From contig CAVTFT010000013.1 in assembly GCA_963734085.1 (NCBI GenBank), forward strand, positions 124,001-188,000: 64,000 bases of DNA, read 5' to 3'. Each line of letters opens with the position of its first letter. Position 1 is the first letter of the stretch. Origin of the DNA: CAIWHR01 sp963734085. Its GTDB lineage: Bacteria; Pseudomonadota; Gammaproteobacteria; Burkholderiales; Casimicrobiaceae. A program made the translations under genes and the position numbers. The notes beneath the pieces are model-generated. The model saw only the letters and a list, made by a program, of their open reading frames with translations. It was not told the origin of the DNA and ran no database searches. Shown here piece by piece: positions 43,578-54,706 of the stretch.

Positions 43578-44762
43578 GTGTCTCCGGATTTCGAGCTGTG
43601 GTGGCTGCTGCCGATCCCCGCGGTCTTTTTCGCGCTGGGATGGATCGCCGCACGCATCGACATCAGCCATTTGCTGCGTGAATCGCGTGCGTTGCCGCTC
43701 TCGTATTTCCGCGGCCTCAATTTTCTGCTGAACGAGCAGCCGGACAAGGCGATCGAATCGTTCATCGAAGTGGTCAAGGTCGACCCGCAGACTGTCGATC
43801 TGCACTTCGCATTGGGGAGCCTCTTTCGGCGGCAGGGCGAAATCGATCGGGCGATTCGGATGCATCAGAACCTGCTCGATCGCCCCGACCTGCCGGCGGA
43901 CAAGCGGCAGGCCGCGGTGTTCGAGCTCGCGCAGGACTTCCACCGGGCAGGCCTCCTCGATCGCGCAGAGGAGCTTTTCACCAAGCTCGAGGGCTCGCCG
44001 TTCGAGCATCCCTCGCTCGGTTTCCTGCTGTCGATCTACGAGCAGGAAAAGGATTGGCGCAAGGCGATTGCCGTCACCCGGCGGATGGAAGCGCTGGCGA
44101 AGCAGCCGTACTTCAAGGAGATCGCGCACTATTGCTGCGAGCTCGCGCAGGCGGCCCTCCTCAATTCCGATTTTGCCGGTGCGCGCAAGCATGTCGACGA
44201 AGCGCACGCCGAATATCGCGCCTGCGCGCGGGCGACCATGCTCCAGGGAGACATCGAAGCGCAACAGGGCGATCTGCCAGGCGCCATCGCCGCATGGCAG
44301 CGGATCGAAACGCAGAACCCCGCCTTCCTCGCGCTCGTTGCCGATCGGCTCGCCGACGCATACCGGAAGACGGGCAACGTCGGCCAGGGGTTGCGCGTGC
44401 TGCGCGCGTATCAGGAACAGTATCCTTCGCTCGACCTGCTGAACGTCGTGTTCGCGCTGACGCTCGCCGAGGAAGGCGCGGCCGCGGCCGGCGAGCTCAT
44501 CAAGGACGAGCTCGCGCGCAATCCGACGCTGCTGGGCCTCGATCGCCTCCTCGAGGCCCAGCTCCTGTCGGCGCCGGCCGATCGGCGTCATGACCTCGAA
44601 CTGGTCAAGGGACTCGTCGGCGCGCACATCAAGCGCCTCGGCATGTACAAGTGCGACCAGTGCGGCTTTCGCGCGAAGCAGTATTACTGGCGCTGCCCCG
44701 GCTGTGCCAAGTGGGAGACCTACTCGCCGCGCCGCACCGAAACGCCCGACGGGTATGTGTGA
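43578..44762 (+). CDS. lapB: Lipopolysaccharide assembly protein B (LapB/YciM)
   Basis: A 394-residue cytoplasmic protein held by one N-terminal span (LWWLLPIPAVFFALGWIAA). TPR repeats fill residues 35-340 (YFRGLNFLLNEQPDKAIESF and others) and the C terminus is a rubredoxin-like metal site, C-x2-C and C-x2-C (YKCDQCGFRAK, WRCPGCAKW). It adapts LpxC to FtsH proteolysis. No ATG is available near the start; GTG 43578 places the membrane segment as in homologues. A 25-codon frame bridges to pyrF. Confidence 0.93.
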   Translation: MSPDFELWWLLPIPAVFFALGWIAARIDISHLLRESRALPLSYFRGLNFLLNEQPDKAIESFIEVVKVDPQTVDLHFALGSLFRRQGEIDRAIRMHQNLLDRPDLPADKRQAAVFELAQDFHRAGLLDRAEELFTKLEGSPFEHPSLGFLLSIYEQEKDWRKAIAVTRRMEALAKQPYFKEIAHYCCELAQAALLNSDFAGARKHVDEAHAEYRACARATMLQGDIEAQQGDLPGAIAAWQRIETQNPAFLALVADRLADAYRKTGNVGQGLRVLRAYQEQYPSLDLLNVVFALTLAEEGAAAAGELIKDELARNPTLLGLDRLLEAQLLSAPADRRHDLELVKGLVGAHIKRLGMYKCDQCGFRAKQYYWRCPGCAKWETYSPRRTETPDGYV

Positions 44763-44836
44763 GCGTGACGATGGCAAGAAATCGGAACCGTGCTTATTCG
44801 TGGTTAATGTCCCTGGTGGATCATGAAACAGCCTGA
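44759..44836 (+). other. Bridging ORF, 25 codons, lapB to pyrF
   Basis: GTG on the lapB stop (GTGA) opens a 25-residue frame through the 60-base spacer and stops 11 bases inside pyrF. Unlike the other bridges it passes the downstream start before stopping. Confidence 0.35.
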
Positions 44837-45538
44837 CCCGCGCGTGATCGTCGCGCTCGATTTCGCCAACCCGATGCATGCGCTGGCGCTGGCCGATCGC
44901 CTCGACCCGGCCGCCTGCGCGCTCAAGGTCGGCAAGGAGCTCTTCGTGATCGCGGGACCGGAACCGGTACGCTGGATGATCGAGCGCGGGTTCCGCGTTT
45001 TCCTCGACCTCAAATTCCACGACATCCCGAACACCGTGGCGCAGGCTTGTGCGGCGGCGACGCGGCTCGGCGTCTGGATGCTCAATGTCCACGCGGCGGG
45101 CGGCAGCGCGATGCTCAAGTCCGCGCGCGAAGCCGTCGCGACCACCGCGCGGGAAGAGGGGAGGGCGCGACCCCTGCTGATCGCCGTCACGGTACTGACG
45201 AGCCTCGCCGACGCCGATCTCCATGCGACCGGCGTTGCCGCCCCGGCGGGTGAGCAGGCACTGAAGCTCGCTCGACTCGCGTCCGCCTGTGGCCTCGATG
45301 GCGTCGTCTGCTCGGCAGTCGAAGCGCCGGCGTTGCGTTCGGCCCTGGGCCCGTCGTTCAAGCTCGTCACGCCCGGCATCAGGCCCGCCGGCAGCGCCAA
45401 GGACGACCAGGCGCGGATCATCACGCCCGAGGCGGCGATCGCCAACGGCGCCGATTACCTCGTCATCGGACGCCCGATCACGCAAGCGTCCGATCCGGTC
45501 GTGGCGCTCGCGTCGATCAATGCGACGCTGGGGATCGC

Positions 45539-45542
<4 letters not shown>
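44823..45542 (+). CDS. pyrF: Orotidine 5'-phosphate decarboxylase
   Basis: A 239-residue TIM-barrel enzyme making UMP from OMP. The catalytic Lys/Asp set is in FLDLKFHDIPNT (about residues 60-71); phosphate-binding motif VTPGIRPAG and the C-terminal GADYLVIGRPIT complete the site. ATG 44823. Its stop overlaps the start of ugd (GTGA), so UMP synthesis and UDP-glucose use are encoded in coupled genes. Confidence 0.96.
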
Positions 45543-46858
<1,316 letters not shown>

Positions 46859-46861
<3 letters not shown>

Positions 46862-47131
46862 GAGCCTGTCGGGCTTGCTCTCACGTATGCGTTGCTGGGC
46901 CAAAAAACGATGGATGCTAGGCGCGAGGCGCAGCGCATATCGGGAATATGCGCCAGACTCGCAACGACGCAGACGCGTTTTTTGGCAGCAACCCGGAGGG
47001 ACGAGGCGACTTGGGCGCATTTCTGTGTTGCGCGCCCTCGCCATACTCCCGGTATGCCTTCGGGCGCGCGCCTTGACCTGCGCCCAACTCGCTCCCGTCG
47101 CATGCGCGACAGTAAACCCGACAGGCTCCTA
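46859..47131 (+). mobile_element. MITE-like element with terminal inverted repeats between ugd and hldA
   Basis: A 273-base element bounded by perfect 15-base inverted repeats TAGGAGCCTGTCGGG (46859-46873) and its complement (47117-47131), with partial pairing for another 15 bases. Inside, CGCATATCGGGAATATGCGC (46935-46954) is itself nearly palindromic. There is no transposase and no evident target duplication. The left end supplies the ugd stop codon and the right end lies two bases before the hldA start, so the element fills the spacer exactly. An 81-codon frame (46892-47137) runs through it and stops on the hldA ATGA. Confidence 0.75.
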
Positions 47132-47137
47132 GGATGA
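46892..47137 (+). other. Open frame through the MITE-like element ending on the hldA start
   Basis: An 81-codon frame starting 30 bases after ugd and stopping with TGA on the hldA ATGA. The peptide (rich in Arg, Thr and Ala) has no recognisable domain, so it is listed as a possible translational bridge, not a gene. Confidence 0.3.
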
Positions 47138-48081
47138 GAGACGAGCGCTCGCAGTTCTCGACGTGGGCGGACCGGGTCGCGCGCACGCGCGCCCTCATCG
47201 TCGGCGACGTCATGCTCGATCGCTACTGGTTCGGCGACGTCGAGCGGATCTCGCCGGAGGCGCCAGTCCCCGTCGTCAAGATCGCCCGCAGCGAAGAGCG
47301 CCCCGGCGGGGCGGCGAACGTCGCGCGCAACGCTTCGGCGCTCGGCGCGCAGGTGACGCTGCTGTCGGTGACCGGCGCCGACGAAGCCGGCGCGGCGCTC
47401 GAGCGGCTGCTCGTCGCCGATGCCGTGCGCACGTTATTCCACCGCGACCCGGCGCTCGCGACGACGGTGAAGCTCCGCGTGATCGGCCGCCAACAACAGT
47501 TGCTGCGGATCGATTTCGAGACCGCGCCGTCGCACGAGGTGCTGGCCGGCAAGCTGGCCGACTACGAGCGCCTGCTCGCTGACTCCGACGTCGTCGTGCT
47601 GTCCGACTACGGCAAGGGCGGGCTCGCCCACATCGCGACGATGATCGAGCGCGCGCGCGGCGCCGGCAAGCCGGTGCTGGTCGATCCGAAAGGGGAGGAC
47701 TGGACGAAGTATCGTGGGGCGACGCTGGTGACGCCCAACCGCAGCGAATTCCGCGAGATCGCGGGCCGCTGGCGCGATGAATACGAGATGGCCGTGAAGG
47801 CGCAGACGCTGCGCGCCGAGCTCAACCTCGACGCGCTGCTCGTCACGCGCTCCGAGGAGGGGATGAGCCTCTATACCGCGCAAGGCGCCGACCACATCCC
47901 GGCGGTCGCGCGCGAGGTCTACGATGTCTCAGGCGCCGGCGACACGGTGATCGCCGCACTCGGCGTGCTGATGGGCGCCGGCGCAGACCTGTCCGCTGCG
48001 GTGCGCCTCGCGAATCAGGCCGCCGGCGTCGTCGTGGGCAAGCTCGGCACGGCGGTCGTCACGCCCGACGAATTGCGTTAG
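47134..48081 (+). CDS. hldA: D-glycero-beta-D-manno-heptose-7-phosphate kinase
   Basis: A 315-residue PfkB-family sugar kinase equal to the N-terminal half of HldE; the adenylyltransferase half is absent, so a separate hldC is expected elsewhere. Motifs: VGDVMLDRYWFGDVERISPEAPVPV (start shown in part; substrate site), RPGGAANVARNASALG, DPKGEDWTKYRGATLVTPN and the catalytic DVSGAGDTVIAAL near residue 265. Step in ADP-heptose supply for the LPS core. ATG 47134 has an AGG eight bases upstream inside the inverted repeat of the preceding element. Confidence 0.93.
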   Translation: MRDERSQFSTWADRVARTRALIVGDVMLDRYWFGDVERISPEAPVPVVKIARSEERPGGAANVARNASALGAQVTLLSVTGADEAGAALERLLVADAVRTLFHRDPALATTVKLRVIGRQQQLLRIDFETAPSHEVLAGKLADYERLLADSDVVVLSDYGKGGLAHIATMIERARGAGKPVLVDPKGEDWTKYRGATLVTPNRSEFREIAGRWRDEYEMAVKAQTLRAELNLDALLVTRSEEGMSLYTAQGADHIPAVAREVYDVSGAGDTVIAALGVLMGAGADLSAAVRLANQAAGVVVGKLGTAVVTPDELR

Positions 48082-48099
48082 CGCGCCGCGCGTTAGCCC

Positions 48100-49455
<1,356 letters not shown>

Positions 49456-49488
49456 AGGCCCTCTCAGGCGGACTCCGGCTCGCGGGGG

Positions 49489-49986
49489 TCAGCCGTCGTA
49501 GGCGGCCCTGAGCCTGGCGATGTCGAGCTTCTTCATCTGCAGCATCGTCTCCATCGCCCGTTGCGCCGCCGGCGAGGCGGCGTCTTTGAAAAGGTCGGGC
49601 AGCACCGTGGGGACGACTTGCCACGAGACGCCGAACCTGTCTTTGAGCCAGCCGCATTGCTGCGCCTCTTCGGGGCCGCCAGCCCTGAGCTTTTCCCAGT
49701 AATAATCAATCTCGGCCTGCGTGTCGCAATGGATGACGAACGAGATGGCTTCGTTGAACTTGAAGACCGGACCGCCATTGAGCGCGGTGAACGGCTGACC
49801 CTCGAGCTCGAACGCAACGGTCATCGCCGACCCGGGCGGACGGCCGTGAATCTCCTTGCCGGCTTCGGTATACCGGTTGACGGCGACGATGTGCGCGTTG
49901 CGAAAGATCGAGGTGTAGTACCTGGCGGCGTCCTCGGCCTGGCTGTCGAACCACAGGAAGGGGCTGATTTTTTGCGCGAGCGGCAC
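49489..49986 (-). CDS. VOC/PhnB-like family protein
   Basis: A 165-residue protein of the glyoxalase-fold 3-dmu-9_3-mt type (PhnB-like). Typical features: QKISPFLWFDSQAEDAARYY at the N terminus, the paired FNEAISFVIHCDTQAEIDYYW and the ending GVSWQVVPTVLPDLF. No catalytic role is established for the family. GTG start with AGGAG nine bases upstream. Convergent with radA. The 386-base gap that follows (49987-50372) holds no gene but a probable dif site. Confidence 0.85.
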   Translation of the reverse strand: MPLAQKISPFLWFDSQAEDAARYYTSIFRNAHIVAVNRYTEAGKEIHGRPPGSAMTVAFELEGQPFTALNGGPVFKFNEAISFVIHCDTQAEIDYYWEKLRAGGPEEAQQCGWLKDRFGVSWQVVPTVLPDLFKDAASPAAQRAMETMLQMKKLDIARLRAAYDG

Positions 49987-50178
49987 GATGTTTCTCCTCT
50001 GAGCGTCACAAAGTGGGATGGTCGGCAACGAACTGCGCGATGGCGCCGCGCGGACCGCCGGCACGCGGAAATTACGGCGCCTCCTGATGTTGGATGGTTC
50101 GGGGCGTCAGGGTTCCCGAAGGGTCGAACGACGCCACGGGATTCTTCCATGGACGGACCCATCGTTTGCCGTGTGCGA

Positions 50179-50206
50179 ATGTCGCATAATTTGTATTATG
50201 TAAAAT
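50179..50206 (+). other. dif: Probable chromosome dimer resolution site (dif)
   Basis: A 28-base AT-rich site in a GC-rich spacer with the XerC/XerD layout: left arm ATGTCGCATAA (50179-50189), six-base centre (50190-50195), right arm TTATGTAAAAT (50196-50206). By my count 21 of 28 bases equal the E. coli dif site, including CGCATAA in the left arm and ten of eleven in the right arm. One dif normally exists per chromosome, opposite the origin, so this window may lie in the terminus. Confidence 0.75.
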
Positions 50207-50372
50207 TGTGGCGATGCAGGCGGTAAGTAGTTTCCTCGACGGACCGGCCACTGTGATCGGAGTTACAGACCCGGCCTCCTCCTGTATGCAAAATGGGGCC
50301 AGTCCCGGTGGCGCCCCCGACGCGGCACGCTTGGCGGGCGGGCCATGACAGCTGCCGGATACGCGAGGTCGC

Positions 50373-50795
50373 ATGGCAAAGAGTTATCGCGAGAAGACAC
50401 AGTCGGTTTCAGCGTCGCTGCGACGATTGCGGGCCGACATCCCGGATGTCACCCGCGCCTTCGGGACCCTCGCCCTGGCAGCTACGCGCGACGGTGCGCT
50501 CGACCGCAAGACCAAGGAATTGATCGCGTTGGCCTTGGGCATCGCAGCGTACTGCGACGCCTGCATCGAATTCCACGTCGAGGCGCTCGTCAAGCTGGGC
50601 GCCACCCGTGCGGAGGTCGAGGAAGCGCTCGGGATGGCCGTCTACATGGGCGGCGGACCTTCGCTCATGTACGCCTCGGACGCCCTCGCCGCGTGGGAGG
50701 AAATGTCGGCGCCCCCCTGCAGGCGGTGGGCAACTGAGCCTTGTAGGGGCATGGTTGCTCGGCCGTCGAGATCGCCGGTCGTCCGGAAAATGTGA
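50373..50795 (+). CDS. Carboxymuconolactone decarboxylase family protein (AhpD-like)
   Basis: A 140-residue AhpD-fold protein. The core KTKELIALALGIAAYCDACIEFHVEAL carries the C-x2-C-x3-H redox motif (about residues 61-68) of AhpD-like peroxidase partners. The last 30 residues (from about MSAPPCRRWATEPC) extend past the usual end and are Pro/Arg/Cys-rich, so the original stop may have been lost through a small indel. Likely a thiol-based antioxidant function (inference). It follows the dif spacer with no obvious partner. Confidence 0.85.
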   Translation: MAKSYREKTQSVSASLRRLRADIPDVTRAFGTLALAATRDGALDRKTKELIALALGIAAYCDACIEFHVEALVKLGATRAEVEEALGMAVYMGGGPSLMYASDALAAWEEMSAPPCRRWATEPCRGMVARPSRSPVVRKM

Positions 50796-50912
50796 GTTGG
50801 GCACGTTTCGTGCTGCGATCAGGGTGCCCATTTGGCGGCGATTGGCGCCAAACGGCAAGGACCGGGGCTCTGGTGCCGGTTCGACCGCCTGCTACCTACG
50901 AGCGAGGCACTC

Positions 50913-51206
50913 ATGAAACCGACGGCGAAAGGTGAAATCAACTACACAGCAATTACTGCGGTGGTGTTCAGCGCCTTCTGCTGGCTTTCCCTGTATGCGG
51001 TGTACGCCGATTTCGCGCAATCCGGCATTGATCTGCTGGTGAGACCCGGCTTTCTCCGCCCTGCCGAAGGCGCGGTGCTGATCGGCCTCCACGCGTTCGG
51101 GCTCCTGCTCTTGTGGGCCTTCGTGCTCGGCGCGGTCGCGGCCGTCGCGCGGCTCGCCCTCCACACCACGTCACACGACCAGCGGATTTCGGGCAGGTCG
51201 CACTAG
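50913..51206 (+). CDS. Small two-span membrane protein, unknown
   Basis: A 97-residue protein with hydrophobic segments at about residues 12-33 (TAVVFSAFCWLSLYAVYADF) and 55-80 (GLHAFGLLLLWAFVLGAVAA). ATG 50913 has GAGG six bases upstream. I do not recognise a family. The C terminus is short and His/Arg/Ser-rich. No functional link to neighbours is visible. Confidence 0.55.
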   Translation: MKPTAKGEINYTAITAVVFSAFCWLSLYAVYADFAQSGIDLLVRPGFLRPAEGAVLIGLHAFGLLLLWAFVLGAVAAVARLALHTTSHDQRISGRSH

Positions 51207-51294
51207 CGCCTTGGGCTTCCCGGCGGCGGCGGCCCTCGATCGGATTCCGGCCCGGGGTAGGTTCTGCCGCGTTCCGCCCATAAAGCGGTAAAAC

Positions 51295-51717
51295 TTACAG
51301 TCCGGGTTTGCCCGCGGCCCGCAGACAAAACGCGGCGATCGCCTCGATCACGGCGGCATCCTCGCCAGCGGCGTCGCCCAACTCGAGCGCCACCCCGGGC
51401 ATTTCCCGCGCGGTCTCCGCGATCAGCTTGGGCACGGCGTCGCGCAGATGCCCTCCGCGCCCGAAAAACAGCGGCACGACGCGAATCGCGGTCGCCCCGC
51501 CGGCCGCGAGACGGCGCGCGGCCTCGCGGAGATTGGGCTCCAGAAATTCCAGATAGGCGAGCTCGATCGACCGATCCGGCGCGGCGCTTCGCACGCGCTC
51601 GGCGACGCGCACGAACGGCTCGGCCCAGCGCGGATCGCGCGCCCCGTGCGCGAACAGGATGATCCCCGGCGCGAAAGGTCGATGCGCTGGCTGCGGTTTG
51701 TCCTTGCGATCAGTCAT
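51295..51717 (-). CDS. Sirohydrochlorin chelatase, CbiX/SirB-like
   Basis: A 140-residue single-domain chelatase. The N-terminal metal-binding region is IILFAHGARDPRW (catalytic His) and the second motif VVPLFFGRGGHLRDAVP holds the other His. It inserts iron (or cobalt) into sirohydrochlorin; beside the sulfite reductase operon the iron/sirohaem role is most likely. Divergent from the sulfite reductase gene with 98 bases between, so the two may share control, for instance by CysB; no clear operator was identified. Confidence 0.88.
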   Translation of the reverse strand: MTDRKDKPQPAHRPFAPGIILFAHGARDPRWAEPFVRVAERVRSAAPDRSIELAYLEFLEPNLREAARRLAAGGATAIRVVPLFFGRGGHLRDAVPKLIAETAREMPGVALELGDAAGEDAAVIEAIAAFCLRAAGKPGL

Positions 51718-51815
51718 CGATGGATATAGCCGTTCGGACGTACTTCATGACTCGATATTCTTTCCGATTATAGCGCGCGACCAGTACTCTGCCTCTCGTT
51801 CATAAGCGAGGCTGC

Positions 51816-53475
51816 ATGTACCGTTACGACGAATTCGACGATGCGCTGGTCCAACGCCGGGTCGCGCAGTTCCGCGACCAGACGAGGCGCTTCCTTGAAG
51901 GCGAGCTGACCGAGGACGAGTTCAGGCCGCTGCGGCTGCAGAACGGCCTGTACATCCAGAAGCACGCGCCGATGCTGCGGATCGCCATTCCGTACGGGCT
52001 CCTCTCGACTTCGCAACTGCGCACGCTCGCGCAGGTCGCGCGCCAGTATGACAGGGGATACGGCCACTTCACCACGCGCCAGAACCTTCAGTTCAACTGG
52101 CCACGTCTGGAGCAAGTGCCCGACATCCTCGCGCTGCTCGCGACGGTCGGCATGCACGCAATCCAGACGTCCGGCAATTGCGTGCGCAACATCACGAGCG
52201 ATCCGCTCGCGGGCGTCGCGGGCGACGAGATCATCGATCCGCGCCCCTGGTCCGAGCTGATCCGCCAGTGGTCGACGCTGCACCCGGAGTTCGCGTTCCT
52301 GCCGCGCAAGTTCAAGATCGCGGTCACCGGCGCGACGGTCGACCGCACGGCGGGGCTGGTCCACGACATCGGCGCGCAGGCGGTGCGCAACGCAGCCGGC
52401 AGGACGGGCTTCCGGATCATCGTCGGTGGCGGCCAGGGCCGCACGCCGATGATCGGGCACGTGATCCGAGATTTCCTTCCGGCAGCCGAGCTGCTCAACT
52501 ATTTCGACGCGATCCTGCGCGTCTACAACCGGTACGGCCGGCGCGACAACATCTACAAGGCGCGGATCAAGATTCTGGTCAAGGAATTGACGCCGGCGGA
52601 GTTCGCGCGTCAGGTCGAGGCCGAATGGGAAGAGCTCCGCGGCGGTCCGGGCACGGTGCCGCGCGAGGAGATCGCCCGGCTCGCCGCGCACTTCGGAGAT
52701 CCGCCCTACCGCGAGTTCACGCGCGACAGCGTCGCGCACCGCGCCGCTGTTGCCGACAGCCGCCCGTTCGCCCGCTGGGTCGAGCGCAACGTGCGCGCGC
52801 ACAAGCGCCGCGGCTACGCGATCGTCACGCTGTCGCTGAAGCGCGCGGGAACCCCGCCGGGCGACGTTACCGCGAGCGAGATGGAGGCGATTGCCGCGCT
52901 CGCCGATCGGTACAGCGCAGGCGAGGTCCGCGTCACGCACGAGCAGAACCTGGTCTTCGCCGACGTCGTCCAGTCGGACCTCCATGTGCTGTGGACGAAG
53001 CTGAAGGCGCTCGGGCTCGCGACGCCCAACATCGGGCTTCTGACCGACATCGTCTGCTGCCCCGGCGGCGACTTCTGCTCGCTTGCGAACGCCAAGTCCA
53101 TCCCGATCGCCGAAGCGATTGCGCGCCGGTTCGACGATCTCGATTACGTGCACGACCTGGGCGAGCCTCGAGCTCAACATCTCCGGCTGCATGAACGCCT
53201 GCGGCCATCATCACGTCGGCCACATCGGCATCCTCGGCGTCGATAAGAACGGCGACGAGTGGTATCAGGTGTCGGTCGGCGGCGCGCAGGGCAACGACGC
53301 CTCGCTCGGCAAGGTGATCGGCCCTTCGTTCGCGGCCGCGGAAATGCCGGACGTCATCGCTCGCCTCATCGATGTCTACGTCGAGCGCCGCCATCCCGAC
53401 GAGCGCTTCATCGACACGGTGCGCCGCGTCGGCCTCGAACCGTTCAAGGAGCGCGTGTATGCCGCAACTCATTAA
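51816..53475 (+). pseudogene. cysI: Sulfite reductase (nitrite/sulfite reductase family), frameshifted
   Basis: The sirohaem/[4Fe-4S] enzyme reducing sulfite to sulfide, interrupted by an extra C at 53166-53167. The upstream frame codes residues 1 to about 450 with two ferredoxin-like halves (YGHFTTRQNLQFNWPRLEQV, TSGNCVRNITSDP) and the first cluster cysteines (VCCPGGDFCSLANAK). Removing one base joins it to the downstream frame (LELNISGCMNACGHHHVGH), which holds the second C-x3-C pair, giving a 552-residue normal protein. As written, the first frame ends at 53246 without these ligands and would be inactive. It may be an assembly error since everything else in the operon is intact. Confidence 0.88.
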
Positions 53476-54706
53476 GGACCGGGCGCTCGCCGCCGACCGC
53501 TTTGCGCTCGTGCGCGAGGCAACCTCGCTTGCCGAGGTGCGCGCCGTGCCGGCGATCGTCCCGCTTGCCTTGTGGCGCGCCGAGCGTGCCGCCCTCCTCG
53601 CCCGCGGCGACGTCGGTGTATGGCTCGCGCCGACTGACGATCCCGGCACGGTCGCAGAGGACCTCGCAGCGCTGGCGGTCGTCGCCGTCGACTTCCCGAA
53701 ATTCACCGACGGTCGCGCCTATTCGATCGCCCGTCTGCTGCGCGATCGCTATGGTTACACGGGCGAGCTTCGCGCGATCGGCGACGTGCTGCGCGACCAG
53801 CTGTTTGCACTGGCGGAATGTGGCTTCGACGCGTTCGCGCTTCGTGCCGACCGCGATGCGGCGGCCGCGCTTGCGAGCCTCGACGATTTCGCTGGGGTGT
53901 ACGCGTCGACTTCGCGCACACCGCAACCGTGGTTCCGCCGCCGAGCGGCGGCAGCAGCGACGGAACCGAACGCGACCGCGCTCGAGACCCGCGTCGACGC
54001 AGCTGTCGCGCTGCTGCGCGAAATCGTGCACCGGCACGCGCCCGCGGTGTTCGCGTCGAGCTTCGGCGCCGAAGACATGGTCGTGATCGACCTGATCGCG
54101 AAGCACGGGCTGCCGATCCGCGTTTTCACGCTCGACACCGGGCGGCTGCCCGAAGAGACGCACGCGCTGATCGACCGCACGCGCGAGCGCTACGGGCTGC
54201 CGATCGACATCTACGCGCCCGATTCACGGCTGTTGCAGGGCTTCGTCCGCGAGAACGGCGTCAACGCGTTCTATGCGAGTGTCGAGCTGCGCAAGGGTTG
54301 CTGCGCCGTGCGCAAGACCGAGCCGTTGCGACGCGCGCTGGTGGCCAAGGGCGCGTGGATCACGGGCTTGCGCCGCGCGCAATCGGTCACGCGCTCGGAA
54401 ACCGCGATCGAGGAATACGACGCCGTGCACGGGCTGCCGAAGTTCAATCCGCTCGCCGACTGGAGTCACGACGACGTCTGGCACTACCTTCGCGCCCACG
54501 ACGTGCCGTACAACGTGCTGCACGACCGCGGCTACCCGTCGATCGGCTGCGCGCCCTGCACGCGCGCCGTCGCGCCGGGCGAGGATGTCCGCGCCGGCCG
54601 CTGGTGGTGGGAAGCGCCGGAGCACAAGGAATGCGGGCTGCACCGGCGGCAGATTCCGATCGTCGCAAAGGCCGCGACACGATCCGCGATCGCGGTGACC
54701 TCGTGA
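53459..54706 (+). CDS. cysH: Fused DUF934 protein and assimilatory APS reductase
   Basis: A 415-residue fusion. Residues 1-163 are DUF934 (IVPLALWRAERAALLARGDV, VDFPKFTDGRAYSIARLLRD, ending PQPWFRRR), a family encoded beside cysI in Burkholderiales; residues 175-415 are CysH. The APS reductase [4Fe-4S] ligands are C281, C282, C364 and C367 (KGCCAVRK, GCAPCTR) and the catalytic cysteine C392 (KECGLH), so the substrate is APS rather than PAPS. There is no stop or start signal between the domains. Start overlaps the cysI end by 17 bases, and its stop overlaps cysD (GTGA). Produces sulfite for CysI. Confidence 0.9.
   Translation: MPQLIKDRALAADRFALVREATSLAEVRAVPAIVPLALWRAERAALLARGDVGVWLAPTDDPGTVAEDLAALAVVAVDFPKFTDGRAYSIARLLRDRYGYTGELRAIGDVLRDQLFALAECGFDAFALRADRDAAAALASLDDFAGVYASTSRTPQPWFRRRAAAAATEPNATALETRVDAAVALLREIVHRHAPAVFASSFGAEDMVVIDLIAKHGLPIRVFTLDTGRLPEETHALIDRTRERYGLPIDIYAPDSRLLQGFVRENGVNAFYASVELRKGCCAVRKTEPLRRALVAKGAWITGLRRAQSVTRSETAIEEYDAVHGLPKFNPLADWSHDDVWHYLRAHDVPYNVLHDRGYPSIGCAPCTRAVAPGEDVRAGRWWWEAPEHKECGLHRRQIPIVAKAATRSAIAVTS

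Noticed and set aside
51718..51815. CysB operator between the chelatase and sulfite reductase genes
   Set aside because: The spacer is relatively AT-rich and a TTCATG/TTATAG pair is present, but CysB sites are too loose to identify by eye.
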